Assembly (NCBI RefSeq): GCF_020544405.1 | Contig: NZ_CP065410.1 | Span: 4,774,001 to 4,838,000, forward strand | DNA length: 64,000 nt | Direction of reading: 5' to 3' | DNA from: Pseudomonas sp. IAC-BECa141 | GTDB lineage: Bacteria > Pseudomonadota > Gammaproteobacteria > Pseudomonadales > Pseudomonadaceae | Shown: piece by piece, positions 28,525 through 38,262 of the stretch | Position numbering within the stretch: position 1 is the first letter of the stretch | How the letters are laid out: each line of letters starts with the position of its first letter | The notes under the pieces: generated by a model | Seen by the model: only the letters and a program-made list of their open reading frames with translations | Database searches by the model: none | What the model was told of the DNA's origin: nothing | Position numbers and translations under genes: made by a program

Positions 28525-30055
28525 CGCAACTGTGGCAATCCGTCCGCGCACCACCTGGGAAGCCATGGATCTGGGCGTGCTCATGAGCCAGCAACATCGG
28601 CGCCTGCTGATGACCAGCTGGGCCATCGTCACCCTGCCGCTGTTTGCGATGCTCAGCCTGCTGTTGTGGGATTCACCGTCGCTGGCCGTGTTCATCTTCT
28701 GGTGGCTGAAACCGGCGTACGAACGCTTGCCGTTGTACATCCTCTCCAAGGCGCTGTTCGGCGAAACACCCACCTTTAAACAGGCCTTGCGCCAATGGCC
28801 GCGTCTGCTCAAACCACAATTGCTCGCCAGTCTGACCTGGCGCCGCTTCAGCCTCAGTCGCAGCTTCCTGCTGCCCGTGCTGCAACTCGAAGGCCTCGAC
28901 GGTAACGCCCGCCAGCAGCGTTTGCAGGTGCTGTTGCAACGCAACGCCGGCGCCGCGCAGTGGCTGACAATCATCGGTGTGCATCTGGAAACGGCGCTGT
29001 GGATCGGCCTGATGGTGTTGTTCTACCTGCTACTGCCGCAACAGGTCGAAACCGATTGGGACTGGCAAAGCCTGATCTTCGCGCCCGACTACGAATGGCG
29101 CTGGCTGGAGCATCTGACCAATGCGTTCTATGCGCTGATCCTGGTGATCTGGGAACCGATCTACGTCGCCTGCGGTTTCAGTCTTTACCTGAACCGCCGC
29201 ACCGTCCTCGAAGCCTGGGACATCGAACTGGTGTTCCGCCGTTTGCGCCAGCGTTTGAACAGCAGCGTGATCGGCTTGCTGCTGGTGGTGTGCCTGCTGC
29301 TGCCGGGTGTGCCCTCGGCATGGGCCGCCGAACCTGACACCGCGCCGGATGCGCCCCGGCTCCTGAATCAGCCACTGACCAGTCAGACATCCCGTGACAG
29401 CATCAAGGCCTTGCTCGAACAACCGCCGTTCAAGAACAAGGAAACCGTCACCCGTTATCGCTTCGGCGACGATCCCGCTGCTGCCGAAAAAAACAAGGAA
29501 GGCGAAGCACCGCAATGGTTGAAAACCCTGCTCGACTGGCTGGACGGCCGACACCTCGAGGGCCTCGCCAAGGCGATCGAAGTCGTGCTGTGGGGCGCGC
29601 TGATCGCCGGAATTGGCTGGCTGGTCTGGCGCTATCGGGATTTTCTGCAAGGGTTCGTCGGCCGCCGTCCACGCTTGCCCAAACAGATCAAAAGGCCTTT
29701 GCCGCAACAGGCCTTCGGGCTGGATCTGCAAAAGGAAAGCCTGCCCGATGACATCGCCAGCCACGCGGAACAGCTCTGGCAAACCGAGCCGCGCGCAGCA
29801 CTGGGCCTGCTGTACCGGGCACTGCTCAGTCATCTGTTGCACGACTTCAACCTGACCCTGAAACCTGCGGACACCGAAAACGAAGTGCTGGCCCGGATCG
29901 AACAGTTGCAGCGTCCCGACTTGCTCGCCTACAGCCGTCACCTCACTGGCCACTGGCAGAACATGGCCTACGGGCACCGCGTACCGGCGGCGCATCTGCA
30001 ACAGCAATTGTGTGATGGCTGGCGGTCCCTGTTTGGCCAGGGAGTCGCCCGTTGA
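28511..30055 (+). CDS. DUF4129 domain membrane protein
   Basis: This 514-aa protein has several N-terminal hydrophobic segments (about 35-75, 155-185, 215-245 and 265-285), a soluble stretch, one more membrane helix (about 355-375), and a C-terminal DUF4129 domain (AEQLWQTEPRAALGLLYRALLSHLLHD, near residues 420-445). The GGAAGG ribosome site lies inside the preceding gene. DUF4129 proteins sit beside MoxR and DUF58 genes and may bind cell-surface glycans or process proteins; this is context only. Confidence 0.86.
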   Translation: MRLSDATVAIRPRTTWEAMDLGVLMSQQHRRLLMTSWAIVTLPLFAMLSLLLWDSPSLAVFIFWWLKPAYERLPLYILSKALFGETPTFKQALRQWPRLLKPQLLASLTWRRFSLSRSFLLPVLQLEGLDGNARQQRLQVLLQRNAGAAQWLTIIGVHLETALWIGLMVLFYLLLPQQVETDWDWQSLIFAPDYEWRWLEHLTNAFYALILVIWEPIYVACGFSLYLNRRTVLEAWDIELVFRRLRQRLNSSVIGLLLVVCLLLPGVPSAWAAEPDTAPDAPRLLNQPLTSQTSRDSIKALLEQPPFKNKETVTRYRFGDDPAAAEKNKEGEAPQWLKTLLDWLDGRHLEGLAKAIEVVLWGALIAGIGWLVWRYRDFLQGFVGRRPRLPKQIKRPLPQQAFGLDLQKESLPDDIASHAEQLWQTEPRAALGLLYRALLSHLLHDFNLTLKPADTENEVLARIEQLQRPDLLAYSRHLTGHWQNMAYGHRVPAAHLQQQLCDGWRSLFGQGVAR

Positions 30056-31218
30056 ACCGGCGTGCGCTCTGGCTTTCGGGTGGCACGCTTATCGTCGCCC
30101 TGCTCGGTGCGCTGGGCATTTATCTGTACCTCATGGCCACGCCTTACCAGGCCGAAGTCGATCATGGCCCGTCCCCCGCCGCGCAAGCCAATCCTTATCT
30201 GGCGGCGGAGATGTTTCTGCGCGAACGCGGAATCGAGGTCACTCACGCCGAAAGCCTCGCCGTGTTGCCCGACATCGATCCGCGCCAGCACACACTGCTG
30301 ATGTTCAATGACCGCTCGAAAATGACTCCGCGTCAGGTCGATCAGGCTCTGAACTGGGCCCGGGCCGGCGGAAGGCTGGTGTTCGTCGCCGAATCGATCT
30401 GGGATGAGAAGACCGGCCAGAGCAACGACCTGCTGCTCGACCGCGTGCAACTGCATCAATCCTTCACCAAGGATCTCGAGGGAACGCCACCGGATGCCGC
30501 CGAAGATCCATACCCCAATCTGACCAAGCTCTACCTGGAAGACGAAGACGCCCCGGCCTATGCCGGATTCGACACCGCGTTCCACCTCGACGACCCGAAA
30601 AACCTCGCCCAGGCCTGGGCCAACAGCGCGAAAGCCACGCACATGATGCAACTGGCTTTCGGCCTCGGCACGATCACCGTGGTCACCGATGCCGACCTGT
30701 GGAAAACCCCGGCGATTGCGCAACACGACAATGCCTGGCTGCTCTGGTACCTCAGCGCCGACACCGTCGTGACCTTGTTGTACAACACTGAACACGACAG
30801 TCTGCCGACCCTGCTCTGGCGCTATTTCCCACAAGCCATCGTCGCCCTGCTCGCGCTGATCGGTCTGTGGCTGTGGCATGTCGGCGTGCGTCACGGCCCG
30901 GTGCAGGCGCCCGCCCCGCGCAGTCGTCGGCAGTTGATGGAACACCTGCGCGCCAGTGCCGGTTTCAACCTGCGTCACAACGGACAACAGACCTTGCTGC
31001 AAGCGTTGCAGCAGGACGTCCTGCGCCGCGCCCGTCACCGTCATCCCGGTTTCGATCAACTGAATGTCGCCGAACAATGGCTGGTGCTGTCGCGTCTGAC
31101 CCGCCAGCCGACCCGTGCCATCAGCCAGGCCCTGAGCCCGGCACCGAAGCGGCGCATGTCCGACGCCGAATTCTGCCGTCAGGTCGCCCACCTGCAAGCC
31201 TTGAGGAACACGCTATGA
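30052..31218 (+). CDS. DUF4350 domain protein
   Basis: This 388-aa protein has an N-terminal membrane anchor (WLSGGTLIVALLGALGIYLYLM), a periplasmic-type domain of about 240 residues resembling the DUF4350/GATase-like fold (LAVLPDIDPRQHTLLMFNDR, WARAGGRLVFVAE), a second membrane helix (about 258-282, IVALLALIGLWLWHVGV), and a cytosolic tail. The start is TTG with GGAG upstream, overlapping the previous stop by 4 bases. It is the fourth gene of the operon. Confidence 0.83.
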   Translation: MNRRALWLSGGTLIVALLGALGIYLYLMATPYQAEVDHGPSPAAQANPYLAAEMFLRERGIEVTHAESLAVLPDIDPRQHTLLMFNDRSKMTPRQVDQALNWARAGGRLVFVAESIWDEKTGQSNDLLLDRVQLHQSFTKDLEGTPPDAAEDPYPNLTKLYLEDEDAPAYAGFDTAFHLDDPKNLAQAWANSAKATHMMQLAFGLGTITVVTDADLWKTPAIAQHDNAWLLWYLSADTVVTLLYNTEHDSLPTLLWRYFPQAIVALLALIGLWLWHVGVRHGPVQAPAPRSRRQLMEHLRASAGFNLRHNGQQTLLQALQQDVLRRARHRHPGFDQLNVAEQWLVLSRLTRQPTRAISQALSPAPKRRMSDAEFCRQVAHLQALRNTL

Positions 31219-32216
31219 CCGAACACATAGAACCCGGCTCGCCCGGCCACGCGGCCCAGCAACGCCAGCGAGCCAGTCAGTTGGCCCAAGCAGTGCGCGG
31301 CGAATTGCAGAAAGCGCTGATCGGCCAGAACCCGGTGATCGACGACGTGCTGACCGCACTGATCGCCGGTGGCCACGTGCTGCTCGAAGGCGTTCCCGGT
31401 CTCGGCAAAACCTTGTTGGTACGCGCCTTGGCAAAGTGCTTTGGCGGCGAGTTTGCGCGCATCCAGTTCACCCCGGACCTGATGCCCAGCGACGTCACCG
31501 GCCACGCGGTCTACGACCTGCAGACCGAGCAGTTCAAACTGCGCAAAGGCCCGTTGTTCACCCACCTGCTGCTGGCCGACGAGATCAACCGCGCCCCGGC
31601 CAAGACGCAAGCCGCCCTGCTCGAAGCGATGCAGGAACGTCAGGTCACCCTCGAAGGTCGCGCCCTGCCGATAGCCCAGCCGTTCATGGTGCTCGCCACG
31701 CAAAACCCGATCGAACAGGAAGGCACTTACCCGCTGCCCGAGGCCGAGCTCGACCGTTTCATGCTCAAGGTGCGCATGGATTACCCCGACGCCGATCAGG
31801 AGCTGGACATGGTGCGGCAGGTCAGCCGCTCGACCCGCGCCGACATGCTCGACGTGCAGCCGCTGCGCACCGTGTTGCAGGCCAAGGACGTGCAAGCCCT
31901 GCAACGCATCGCCAGTGATTTGCCGCTGGACGATCAAGTGCTCGATTACGCCGTGCGCCTGGCGCGCAGCACCCGTACCTGGCCGGGGCTGACCCTCGGT
32001 GCCGGACCTCGCGCCTCCATTGCACTGGTGCGCTGCGCCCGCGCCCGGGCCTTGTTGCGCGGTGGCGAATTCGTGATCCCGGACGACATCAAGGGCTGCG
32101 CGCTGGTGGTGCTGCGTCACCGGGTGCGCCTCGCACCGGAACTGGACATCGAAGGACTGCAAGTTGATCAAGTCCTTCAGCAACTGCTTGACCAAGTACC
32201 GGCGCCGCGCCTGTGA
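31215..32216 (+). CDS. MoxR-family AAA+ ATPase
   Basis: This 333-aa chaperone-like ATPase has Walker A GVPGLGKT at residues 59-66 and Walker B LLADEINRA. The sensor segment ATQNPIEQEGTYPLPEAELDRF is typical of MoxR. The ATG at 31215 overlaps the DUF4350 stop by 4 bases; a longer open frame exists upstream but lies inside the previous gene. MoxR/DUF58 pairs are thought to help fold or activate metal-dependent or surface proteins. The stop overlaps the DUF58 GTG. Confidence 0.92.
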   Translation: MTEHIEPGSPGHAAQQRQRASQLAQAVRGELQKALIGQNPVIDDVLTALIAGGHVLLEGVPGLGKTLLVRALAKCFGGEFARIQFTPDLMPSDVTGHAVYDLQTEQFKLRKGPLFTHLLLADEINRAPAKTQAALLEAMQERQVTLEGRALPIAQPFMVLATQNPIEQEGTYPLPEAELDRFMLKVRMDYPDADQELDMVRQVSRSTRADMLDVQPLRTVLQAKDVQALQRIASDLPLDDQVLDYAVRLARSTRTWPGLTLGAGPRASIALVRCARARALLRGGEFVIPDDIKGCALVVLRHRVRLAPELDIEGLQVDQVLQQLLDQVPAPRL

Positions 32217-33547
32217 AACCCTCGCGTCGTTTGTTGATCTGGCTGGCAATTCTGCTGGCCATCGGCATTGTCCTGGGCGCGTTACAGGCGCTGGATGTGG
32301 AAGTGCCATCGAGCCTGTTGTCGATCAACTGGGGTTTGCTGCTGGCGCTGTTCGCGCTGAGCCTGCTGGACGCGCTGCGCCTCAGGCGCCTGCCCTCGCC
32401 CCGCGTGCAACGACAGATGCCCGGCAGCTTGGCATTAGGTCGCTGGAGCGAAGTGCGGCTGGAGGTAGAACATGATTTCGACCAACCACTGGCCATTCAG
32501 ATCTTCGATCACGTACCCGATGGCCTGAGTTTCGAAAACCTGCCACTCGACACCGAGCTGCAACCGGGCCAGAGCAGCCTGATCGGCTATCGCCTGCGCC
32601 CGCTCAAACGCGGCCACTTCACCTTCGACACCTGCGAGCTCAACCTGCCGAGCCCCTTGGGTTTGTGGTCCGGCAAACGCCTGCTGAACATCACCGACCA
32701 CACCCGCGTCTACCCCGACTTCGCCCGCCTCTACGGCGGCCAGTTACTGGCGGTCGACAACTGGCTCAGCCAGCTCGGCATACGCCAGCGCCAACGCCGT
32801 GGGCAGGGGATGGAATTCCATCAACTGCGGGAATTTCGCGAAGGCGACAGCCTGCGCCAGATCGACTGGAAAGCCACCGCCCGCCACCGCACGCCGATTG
32901 CCCGAGAGTACGAGGACGAACGGGATCAGCAGATTGTTTTCATGCTTGATTGCGGGCGGAACATGCGCAGTCAGGATGGGGAGCTGTCGCATTTCGATCA
33001 TGCGTTGAATGCGTGTCTGTTGTTGAGTTATGTGGCGTTAAGGCATGGGGATGCGGTGGGGTTGATGACATTTGCCAGTGATCAGCCACGGTTTATTGCA
33101 CCGGTCAAAGGAGCAGGACAGCTCAAGGCACTGCTAAACAGTGTTTATGATCTGGATAGCACGCAACGCACGGCCGATTACCCGGCAGCGGTGAACCGGT
33201 TACTGGCCAGACAGACGCGCCGGGCGCTGGTGGTATTGATGAGCAACCTTCGCGAAGAGGATGATGAGGGGGTACTGAGCGCCGTTAAACTCTTGAGCCA
33301 ACATCATCCTGTTCTTTTAGTGAGTCTGCGCGAAATGGCTCCTGACCTTTTGCGCCGTTCATCAGTACAAACTTTGCAAGAGGCATTGTCCTACTGCGGT
33401 GCGGTTGATTACTTGAACACACGAGCCAACATCCAGGAACGACTCAGCACTCATGGATGCCCGGTGTTGGATACGCGTGCAGAAAAGTTGAATCATGAGC
33501 TTGTCACTCGGTATCTGGCCTGGAAGAAATCAGGCGTGCTGCAATGA
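32213..33547 (+). CDS. DUF58 domain protein
   Basis: This 444-aa protein has two N-terminal membrane helices (about 8-26 and 37-55) and a beta-rich region. The DUF58 motif FREGDSLRQIDWKATARH lies near residues 206-224, followed by a vWA-like domain (IVFMLDCGRNMRS, a MIDAS-like segment). GTG is the start, overlapping the moxR stop by 4 bases. It ends the operon. The final third (about 33000-33550) is visibly less GC-rich than the operon, approaching the composition of the neighbouring Tc block. Confidence 0.9.
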   Translation: MKPSRRLLIWLAILLAIGIVLGALQALDVEVPSSLLSINWGLLLALFALSLLDALRLRRLPSPRVQRQMPGSLALGRWSEVRLEVEHDFDQPLAIQIFDHVPDGLSFENLPLDTELQPGQSSLIGYRLRPLKRGHFTFDTCELNLPSPLGLWSGKRLLNITDHTRVYPDFARLYGGQLLAVDNWLSQLGIRQRQRRGQGMEFHQLREFREGDSLRQIDWKATARHRTPIAREYEDERDQQIVFMLDCGRNMRSQDGELSHFDHALNACLLLSYVALRHGDAVGLMTFASDQPRFIAPVKGAGQLKALLNSVYDLDSTQRTADYPAAVNRLLARQTRRALVVLMSNLREEDDEGVLSAVKLLSQHHPVLLVSLREMAPDLLRRSSVQTLQEALSYCGAVDYLNTRANIQERLSTHGCPVLDTRAEKLNHELVTRYLAWKKSGVLQ

Positions 33548-33570
33548 TCATGTATCTCCACTCCATTTCC

Positions 33571-34065
33571 TCAAATATTGGCATTCGGAACAACGAGCAA
33601 AGTCATGCCCTTGGACACGGTGAAATTAGGGCCATGAACGTGGGCCCAAATATATAAAGGTGGGCGTTCAAACATTTCTTGAGTAGCAAGCACACACGTT
33701 GACGTCCTGCCCAAGGCATTCGAGTAGCTCACATCATCCCCATAGTGACGATACTCCCAATCAACTTTTACCCCTTCCATGGGTTCCTGAGTAAGCGAAG
33801 ACTGCAAGAGTGCTCGGACTTCTAAAGACTTTCCGACGGGCACTTCGTACTTATCAACTTCCAGCTTAATGACTGCAAGTAGCTGATCCTTGACTACGAT
33901 ACGCTGGATCTTGGGACTGGAAGAGTCTCCCGCCAGAGAGACTTCCAAATCATGCTCGCCAATGTCAGTTACCGTGAAAACAGATGATGCGATGCCATTT
34001 TTGTCTGAAGTGGAGTCAGGCAACGGCCTTCCTGCGTAGGTCCAATTCAGAGTGACTCCCGGCAC
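33571..34065 (-). CDS. Ig-like domain protein, C-terminal fragment (frameshifted gene)
   Basis: This frame encodes two Ig-like modules: GVTLNWTYAGRPLPDSTSDK, then a module around VPVGKSLEVRALLQ and MEGVKVDWEYRHYGDD. It has no good ribosome site; its nominal GTG start lies inside the overlapping upstream frame. The module that begins here would start one or two codons earlier, as GRPVPGVTLNW, if the upstream frame were shifted by -1. I therefore read it as the distal half of the gene starting at 34547, separated from it by one base change near 34076. It is the last gene of the Tc/Ig minus-strand operon, 23 bases from the convergent DUF58 stop. Confidence 0.65.
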   Translation of the reverse strand: MPGVTLNWTYAGRPLPDSTSDKNGIASSVFTVTDIGEHDLEVSLAGDSSSPKIQRIVVKDQLLAVIKLEVDKYEVPVGKSLEVRALLQSSLTQEPMEGVKVDWEYRHYGDDVSYSNALGRTSTCVLATQEMFERPPLYIWAHVHGPNFTVSKGMTLLVVPNANI

Positions 34066-34547
34066 AGGTCGACCGCTGGGGAAGCCAGCACCAAGGCCTG
34101 AGCATTGACTTCATATCCAACATAAGTCACAGGTCGATCGCACCTGAGCGAGTCGATAAGCACGTCCTCTATTTTTCCCGGTACCAACGGTGAAGGCGGC
34201 ATCCCCTGATACAAAGGCATCTCAAAATGCAGTTCAAACGGTGCACCGGATGTCTTGTGAGCAGAAATATGCCAAGTCAGTTCGATAAGCCCTTCCTTCA
34301 TTTCCACTAGTTGCCCAAAAGGCGGATCACACTCCAACCCCAACGACTCCGCGTCCGGCTCACAACACAACTTCAAAGGGGACTCCGGATCGCCAATCAA
34401 ATAGCTGTATTCAAACTCCAGCGTCAGATCGATGCACTCTCCCGCCATCAGATACAAATACAGGTCAGGCCATTTTACTTTTGTGCTATTCACGTAGGGT
34501 CTGAAATTCTGCAACCAGGTCTGAGAACTTACGGAAATATTAGACAT
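34047..34547 (-). CDS. Ig-like protein, N-terminal fragment (frameshifted gene)
   Basis: This 166-aa frame begins MSNISVSSQTWLQNFRPYV. Its ATG overlaps the stop of the 1240-aa Ig gene by 8 bases and has AAGGGGG upstream, so translation is coupled to that gene. The segment LYLMAGECIDLTLEFEYSYL and the region ending VGYEVNAQALVLASP resemble the long non-Ig modules of the large protein upstream. The frame breaks after LASPA; a -1 shift would continue into the 33571-34065 frame and give a protein of about 325 aa. No slippery heptamer is visible, so mutation or a sequencing error is likelier than programmed frameshifting. Confidence 0.65.
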   Translation of the reverse strand: MSNISVSSQTWLQNFRPYVNSTKVKWPDLYLYLMAGECIDLTLEFEYSYLIGDPESPLKLCCEPDAESLGLECDPPFGQLVEMKEGLIELTWHISAHKTSGAPFELHFEMPLYQGMPPSPLVPGKIEDVLIDSLRCDRPVTYVGYEVNAQALVLASPAVDLCRESL

Positions 34548-37500
34548 TAGGCACCCCCTTGAACTCGATTTGTTTGACACTCCAACCGGCAATCCCGCCT
34601 GTCACAGTTGCACGAAGAACAGCTGTGTTGAAGGCAGGTAATCTGAACACAGTCTCAGCCTCCCCTTTGTCGTCAGTCGTCGTCGGCGGGATGGAAAGAT
34701 CAAGGAACTTCCATTCAACTTGGACGCCTTTCAAACGCCTGCCGCTGCTGGCCGACACCAAAATGATGTGTGCTGTGACCCTCGTCCCCGGTGTTCCCTC
34801 CGTTACATCGGAGAACAAGGCTTCAATCCGGCGAGGTTCATTCATGAAGTATTGGAAATCGACATACGCCGAGTCAGTGCCGCCCGCCACCGACGCACGA
34901 ACTGCACCCGGGCCGGCAAAGTCGGGGACGAAGCTGATTCGCGTCATGCCCCGATGATTAGTGGTCGTAAACATCGCCTCATGTTCTGGCCGCTCCCACT
35001 TGACCCGCATGTTTGCCATCGACTTTCCGGTCAACGCACTCGTCAACTTGACTTCGCAAACAACCGGTTCCCCCCAATTGACAGTCTGAAACACACCGGC
35101 ACTCGCATTGATGTGCGCAGCAATGGCTTGACTACCCAATGACATAGGTTGAGGAGGAGACAGTTCCAGCAAACGACTGGCGGCCAATCGAACGGCCATG
35201 CTGCCGTCCTTGATATCGCCGGCATTGAACGAGCATGTCAGTTCCTCACCCGTCCAATCCCGGAACTCACCCAACACCTCGCTGAATTCAAGCCCGAGCT
35301 CGCTCGGCACAGGATGATCCAGGCCGACAGCCAGCTGTTGATTGCGCAAGGGATGGGTATCGTCGGCCTGCAGATGAAAGCTGAACGGCTCAGCACGTCT
35401 GGGGAACAAAGCACGTTGCCCCCAAAGACCATCGAATGACTCGGTGACCAGCCGCAGACTTTTCCAGGGATCGTCCGGCAAGGTCTTGAGTTCGAAATGC
35501 TGCTCGGCCGTTGTCTGATCGTACAGATTGAGAGCGGTCGCGCTTACGGTACTGATACCCGCGCTTTGCGGCTTTGCGTCATACGTTGACCAGCCATCCG
35601 AATCTGTCAGGGCATTGACCGGATCTGCACTTTCCACATGCCATGCAATCGACGAAGACTCAACCGGCCGATCAGCAAATGCCGAGTAGAACTGTGCTTG
35701 CACTCGCGCACGCTGCCCCTTGCTCAAAACCGGATCAATCGCCGGCCCGAGAGCGGCCACCGATTTGATTTTATTGTGACCCAGCTTCAATTGAGTCTGC
35801 GCCGTCAGAGGCTCATCACCGACCATGACGGTCTCGGTCAATGTCATCACTGCATTGGCCGAGCTATTGGAAAAATTCAGTTCCCTGCGTGCCCCCCCCG
35901 CCGTCATGACAAGATCGGTTGACAGCGGCGGATCGATCACCAGACCAGGTGGAATCGGTGAAATGGCGGAGTTCACCGTCAGTCCGTGCAACGCACTGAC
36001 CCCGTTTGGCATAAGTGCGGATTTGTGGGTAGCCCAAAGGCAGGGGTAAAGCGTGTCTTTACCCGGCTCTGCCGAAACATGATCAAGCATCGCACGGGCC
36101 TCACTGGCAAGATCGGCGGCCAGCAGCCGCAATGCAAACTCGCGTTTTTCCGGCAAATGAGAACTGCTGAACGCCAGGGTCGAGAATCCACTCTTGTCCG
36201 AGCCTGAAACAATGTCCCACTCAAGGCCGGAAATGCTCAGCTCCCGGGCAACGCCGACCGCCGGACTCAGCTGGAATCCCGGCAAAGGGGGTGTATTTCC
36301 GTTCCAGTTCAGAGCAATCGATTGACCGACAAAGCTGCTGCCCGCAACGGGATCAATCCGCAGCTTGTGCGGTCTGCCACGCCGGCAGACCATCCCCTGA
36401 ATCAGCCGATCGACCGGTTTCCCGTCCAGAGAGACGTTGACCTGCCCTTCCCATGCGCTGGTGGGTAGAGCCTTGACGGCAAATGAACGCTCATCCACAG
36501 GAGCATCTTCATGGCGCTGAACCCGCGCGACGATTTCGTAATCTCCGGCCTCGGTCGGTGTGTGATCGACACTTCCCCAGCCATCTACACCCGTGAAAGA
36601 TTTGACCGTACCGGCAGGGGTAACAAACTCGATTGCCACATTACCGACCGGTTGCCTGTCGCGTTTTTGTACTTTCACCATGCACGTGACGACATCGCGC
36701 TCGTCCACCACCGGTGATTTGTTCGGCCCCCAGATTTCGCCGATCTCGATTCTGTTGTGCGCCAGCGAAAGAGCATTGCCTGACGATACATGCTGCAAGC
36801 CTGTACAACCGAGAGCCCAATCAAACAGGCCATCTCGCTTGTCCTCGAAGTGCGTCGTCCAGAGGACCGTACCGTCAACAACAGGCGCAGGAGTACCGAA
36901 GCCCGGCTGAGCGGTTGCGCCCACATCCTCTTGAGAATCACCATTGGCCCAAATCAGGAAAAACCCGGCGGCGCTCAGAGGATGTCCCGCAGGCAAGTCC
37001 AGATTGACGAGGAAGCGCTCACCGCGCTCCGGATAGCGGGTTTTCGCCCCCCAGAGGGCCGGTGCTCCGCCATCGAAGCGAGCCTGCAAGGTTTTGAACG
37101 GATCAATAGCAAACGCCCAGACCCTGAATGTATGCGTCGCCTCGCCATTGTCGGACAGAAGACTGGCAACCGAGGCAGTGACCTGGCTCTCCCCCTCTTC
37201 GGTTGGTGTGTACTGGAAGGTCGCGCAACCTTGAGCATCGGTGTGTGCCCGGTGCAGAACCTTCCCCTCTTTACCTTCAACCCGCCAGACCACTTCTCTC
37301 GCTACCGGTGCCTGGGTGTAGAAGGATATGACCTGAACCCGCAGCTCCACCGATTGGTTGTACTCGATGACCGGGCACGTTTCGGCCTGCTTGAGTGCGC
37401 GCAACGCCAAGCGATGATGCCCCCAGTTAACCGACAGCGAATAAGGGGGCGCCGAGTATTTGCTATGAATTTTCGCGTTCAGTTCATAAGGTTCTTTACC

Positions 37501-38262
37501 TGACGGCTCCGGACAATCCAGCAACCAGTCCAGCTCGATGAGCTGGGGCTGCCCCAATTCGGGTTCAGCGGTAATGGCCTCCAGCGGGTTATCTTCAAAC
37601 CACAGGCTGGCCTCGAGGTTTTTCCAGACACTCTGCGGATCAACCACAAAAGAAACCCTGTGGCGTTGGTCACCCGTTGCGCCCAGACAGATCGGCAAAA
37701 CGCTCCCCGATTCGAAGCGCTTGCCATCATTGCTGACGGCCTCCAACGCCAGCGCCGGAAGATTCAGCTTTATCTCTATTCCGGTCAGACGGATTTCCAC
37801 GGAGCTGGGTTCGCCCGCCGCCCTTCTCGGGCTGCTCAGATTGATCTCCAGCTCATCACCCGCCTGCAACCCCAGCCTGTCCGGCAATTCCTCCCGCACC
37901 TCAAGCAGATCAACCGCCAGAGGATCGGAAAATCCCGCCTTCGCCGGCAATTCGATTTCAAACTTTTCGTCACTGCCCCTTTTGTTGATCACCACCAGCC
38001 CGACCGAAGACGGATAAGTGTTTTCATAGAGAAAACGCAGGCTATAAAGGGCCTCCGCCTGCTGTTCGATCGGCACGAACAACCTTTGCCGAACCGCCGC
38101 ACCGTGAGTCAGCGTCATGATCGAGACGATGTCTTCGCCCCATCGGTCGTCCCGGATACCGACGCCGCCCGGATTGGCCACATCGTCCCAGTGGTCATAG
38201 GCCTCAGTCATGTCGCCGTTCATCACGAAGTTGTGATCCGTTTCGATTTCTTTTGCGCTCAT
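34540..38262 (-). CDS. Large Tc-associated Ig-domain protein (1240 aa)
   Basis: I do not recognise a named family. Residues 1-165 look like a carbohydrate-binding or jelly-roll domain (FVMNGDMTEAYDHWDDVANP). After that, two module types alternate. One is about 110-130 aa with the motif DPWKSL then LWG and PRR/PERGE (for example near 905-930). The other is an Ig/Big-1-like module with VxW and TDxxGW plus TPTxAG (WRVEGKEGKVLHRAHTDAQG, then YTPTEEGESQVTASV). There is no signal peptide or membrane helix. Its ATG overlaps the tcaB stop by 4 bases, and the next gene overlaps its end, so it is translated with the toxin. An adhesin-like or toxin-accessory role is inferred from context only. Confidence 0.8.
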   Translation of the reverse strand: MSAKEIETDHNFVMNGDMTEAYDHWDDVANPGGVGIRDDRWGEDIVSIMTLTHGAAVRQRLFVPIEQQAEALYSLRFLYENTYPSSVGLVVINKRGSDEKFEIELPAKAGFSDPLAVDLLEVREELPDRLGLQAGDELEINLSSPRRAAGEPSSVEIRLTGIEIKLNLPALALEAVSNDGKRFESGSVLPICLGATGDQRHRVSFVVDPQSVWKNLEASLWFEDNPLEAITAEPELGQPQLIELDWLLDCPEPSGKEPYELNAKIHSKYSAPPYSLSVNWGHHRLALRALKQAETCPVIEYNQSVELRVQVISFYTQAPVAREVVWRVEGKEGKVLHRAHTDAQGCATFQYTPTEEGESQVTASVASLLSDNGEATHTFRVWAFAIDPFKTLQARFDGGAPALWGAKTRYPERGERFLVNLDLPAGHPLSAAGFFLIWANGDSQEDVGATAQPGFGTPAPVVDGTVLWTTHFEDKRDGLFDWALGCTGLQHVSSGNALSLAHNRIEIGEIWGPNKSPVVDERDVVTCMVKVQKRDRQPVGNVAIEFVTPAGTVKSFTGVDGWGSVDHTPTEAGDYEIVARVQRHEDAPVDERSFAVKALPTSAWEGQVNVSLDGKPVDRLIQGMVCRRGRPHKLRIDPVAGSSFVGQSIALNWNGNTPPLPGFQLSPAVGVARELSISGLEWDIVSGSDKSGFSTLAFSSSHLPEKREFALRLLAADLASEARAMLDHVSAEPGKDTLYPCLWATHKSALMPNGVSALHGLTVNSAISPIPPGLVIDPPLSTDLVMTAGGARRELNFSNSSANAVMTLTETVMVGDEPLTAQTQLKLGHNKIKSVAALGPAIDPVLSKGQRARVQAQFYSAFADRPVESSSIAWHVESADPVNALTDSDGWSTYDAKPQSAGISTVSATALNLYDQTTAEQHFELKTLPDDPWKSLRLVTESFDGLWGQRALFPRRAEPFSFHLQADDTHPLRNQQLAVGLDHPVPSELGLEFSEVLGEFRDWTGEELTCSFNAGDIKDGSMAVRLAASRLLELSPPQPMSLGSQAIAAHINASAGVFQTVNWGEPVVCEVKLTSALTGKSMANMRVKWERPEHEAMFTTTNHRGMTRISFVPDFAGPGAVRASVAGGTDSAYVDFQYFMNEPRRIEALFSDVTEGTPGTRVTAHIILVSASSGRRLKGVQVEWKFLDLSIPPTTTDDKGEAETVFRLPAFNTAVLRATVTGGIAGWSVKQIEFKGVPNV

